Assembly: GCA_031272845.1 (NCBI GenBank)
Contig: JAISTA010000234.1
Location: 1-7,173 of the forward strand
From: Oscillospiraceae bacterium
GTDB lineage: Bacteria; Bacillota; Clostridia; Oscillospirales; Oscillospiraceae
Reading direction: 5' to 3'
Length of the DNA stretch: 7,173 bases
This document shows positions 6,258 through 7,173 of the stretch, in pieces. How positions within the stretch are numbered: position 1 is the stretch's first letter; each line of letters starts with the position of its first letter. The notes beneath the pieces were generated by a model. It made no database searches, was not told the DNA's origin, and saw only the letters and a program-made list of their open reading frames with translations. The position numbers and the translations under genes were made by a program.

Positions 6258-6280
6258 GGCAGGAGCAGTCCCCTCCTGCC
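6258..6280. other. Perfect 8-bp hairpin in the intergenic region
   Basis: GGCAGGAG (6258-6265) and CTCCTGCC (6273-6280) form a perfect stem with a 7-nt loop. No T tract follows on either strand, so it is not a standard intrinsic terminator. It may be part of a structured RNA or an intergenic repeat. Confidence 0.5.
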
Positions 6281-6379
6281 CATCGGTGTGCTAAAAACAC
6301 ATGACGTCAGAAAACAAATCTCTCAGCAGACCCTACTCACCCCTATGTTTAGCAGAAGCATACGGCAAAGCCAAAACAG

Positions 6380-6421
6380 CGGGCGGCAGGCTGCCGCTCC
6401 TGCGCATACCACGTCCGCCCG
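6380..6421. other. Stem-loop with 7-bp outer stem
   Basis: CGGGCGG (6380-6386) pairs with CCGCCCG (6415-6421), and an inner CAGG (6387-6390) can pair with CCTG (6399-6402). It lies about 55 bp upstream of the permease promoter and has no T tract. Confidence 0.45.
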
Positions 6422-6430
6422 AGTCACCCC

Positions 6431-6469
6431 GCAAACAAAAAATCGAAAACCGAAAATCGCAAACAAAAA
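6431..6469 (+). repeat. A-rich direct repeats just upstream of the permease promoter
   Basis: GCAAACAAAAA occurs at 6431-6441 and 6459-6469, a 28-bp step, with related ATCGAAAACCGAAAATCG between. The block ends 6 bp before the -35 box, so it may act as an UP element or as a regulator-binding tract. Confidence 0.5.
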
Positions 6470-6475
6470 TTCCTC

Positions 6476-6504
6476 TTGCATTCGACGAAGCTTTCTTATA
6501 TAAT
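6476..6504 (+). promoter_or_regulatory. Sigma-A promoter for the NCS2 permease
   Basis: TTGCAT (6476-6481), a 17-nt spacer and a perfect TATAAT (6499-6504) make a good housekeeping promoter. Transcription would start near 6511, leaving a leader of only about 46 nt, too short for a purine riboswitch. Confidence 0.85.
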
Positions 6505-6520
6505 TTACTTGTTGAATTTT

Positions 6521-6533
6521 GCCGTAATACGGC
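6521..6533 (+). promoter_or_regulatory. Small palindrome in the permease leader
   Basis: GCCGT and ACGGC flank AAT, forming a 13-bp palindrome about 10 nt downstream of the predicted transcription start and 10 nt before the ribosome site. It could be an operator or a small hairpin affecting translation. No regulator can be named from it. Confidence 0.35.
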
Positions 6534-6556
6534 GCAGCATTTGGGAGGTTAGAAAT

Positions 6557-7173
6557 TTGTTTAAGCTAAAGGAAAACAAAACGAAGGTCTCGACAGAGAT
6601 ACTTGCGGGGGTTACGACATTTGTCACTATGGCGTACATTATTGCCGTGAACCCGAGCATTCTCTCTGACTCGGGAATGGAGTGGGGCGCGGTTTTTCTC
6701 GCGACTATCATCTCCGCGATTATCGGAACGCTGGTTATGGGGCTTTTTGCGAACGTGCCCTACGCGCAGGCTCCGGGTATGGGGCTGAACGCTTTTTTTG
6801 TGTACACCGTGGTTCTTGCGCTGCGTTTTACTTGGCAGCAGGCGCTTTCTATGGTGTTTATCTGCGGCATCGTCAACATTATTGTTACGATAACGCGGGT
6901 TCGCAAGCACATAATCCGCGCGATTCCGCGATCTATTCAGCACGCTATTTCCGGGGGAATCGGGCTGTTTATCGCGTACATCGGGTTTCTGAATGCCGGC
7001 TTTATCAACTTTGACGGCGGCGTTCCCGCTATGGCGGTTTTGAAAACGCCCGCGCTTTGGCTGTTCGTCGCAACGCTGATTCTTATGATTGTTCTGCTTG
7101 TGCTCAAGGTTAAGGGGGCGATCCTCATTTCGATCGTCGCGGCGACGATTGTTGCGCTTATCACAAAAATTTC
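6557..7173 (+). CDS. NCS2 purine permease (AzgA/PbuG-like), partial, TTG start
   Basis: The first 205 residues of a membrane transporter run open to the window edge. The start of the family is plain: STEILAGVTTFVTMAYIIAV (12-31), VPYAQAPGMGLNAFFVYTVV (67-86) and AISGGIGLFIAYIGFLNAG (130-148) are hallmarks of the COG2252 hypoxanthine/guanine/adenine permeases, which import purine bases with protons and are about 430-470 residues long with 14 helices. About six helices are present here. The TTG at 6557 is the start because GGGAGGT (6543-6549) lies 7 nt upstream and no in-frame ATG precedes the first helix; the first ATG codon is residue 25, inside that helix. It has its own sigma-A promoter. 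Which purine it carries cannot be told. PbuG-type genes in Firmicutes are often under a guanine riboswitch, but none is seen here. Confidence 0.93.
   Translation, partial: MFKLKENKTKVSTEILAGVTTFVTMAYIIAVNPSILSDSGMEWGAVFLATIISAIIGTLVMGLFANVPYAQAPGMGLNAFFVYTVVLALRFTWQQALSMVFICGIVNIIVTITRVRKHIIRAIPRSIQHAISGGIGLFIAYIGFLNAGFINFDGGVPAMAVLKTPALWLFVATLILMIVLLVLKVKGAILISIVAATIVALITKI

Larger units (their letters stand above)
6111..6475. other. Long intergenic region without a convincing gene
   Basis: This stretch between spoIID and the permease promoter has open frames on both strands, but their translations are rich in Arg, Ser, Pro and Gln, lack recognisable motifs and lack good ribosome sites. It is GC-rich up to about 6430, then turns A-rich. 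It contains two stable hairpins and two pairs of short direct repeats, listed separately. It could hold an unrecognised small RNA or a degenerate repeat; nothing matches a known RNA family by eye. Confidence 0.5.

Noticed and set aside
6195..6503. Plus-strand open frame in the intergenic region
   Set aside because: It has no ribosome site, a Ser/Gln/Arg-rich translation without motifs, runs into the permease promoter, and a second open frame competes with it.
6430..6556. Guanine (purine) riboswitch before the permease
   Set aside because: None of the conserved purine-aptamer blocks is present, and the predicted leader is only about 46 nt.

Overview
The window suggests a moderately GC-rich endospore-forming Firmicute, probably a member of the Clostridia. 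The main reasons are a clear spoIID gene, a candidate spore-type LolA-like lipoprotein next to NAD(P)HX repair, sigma-A-type promoters with near-perfect boxes, and purine-rich Shine-Dalgarno sites (AGAGGAG, GGGAGGT, AGGTG). No phage, insertion sequence, CRISPR array, tRNA or rRNA gene was seen.

The left two thirds (59-4836) is one directon on the minus strand. It most likely starts at a consensus sigma-A promoter at 4942-4970. In transcription order it holds: a two-hairpin leader; an eight-helix membrane protein of unknown function; a 126-nt gap containing a sequence like the 3' part of a cobalamin riboswitch; a CsoR/RcnR-family metal-sensing repressor with a His-rich N-terminus; an alpha/beta-hydrolase esterase; the bifunctional NAD(P)HX epimerase/dehydratase Nnr; a small lipoprotein that overlaps the nnr reading frame by about 107 nt; and a Cof-type HAD phosphatase that stops after 63 codons.

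The right third reads on the plus strand. spoIID (5022-6086) diverges from the directon across a 185-nt intergenic region and ends in a plausible intrinsic terminator. A 470-nt intergenic stretch follows, with hairpins and short direct repeats but no convincing gene. It ends in a second sigma-A promoter (6476-6504) driving an NCS2 purine permease that starts at TTG and runs off the window.

The genes do not form one obvious pathway. Two sporulation links (SpoIID and the GerS/YdcC-like lipoprotein), metabolite repair and metal sensing sit side by side. The points most worth checking are the riboswitch-like leader before the metal sensor, the nnr/lipoprotein overlap, and the abrupt end of the HAD gene. 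I found no strong evidence for a wholly new biological system.
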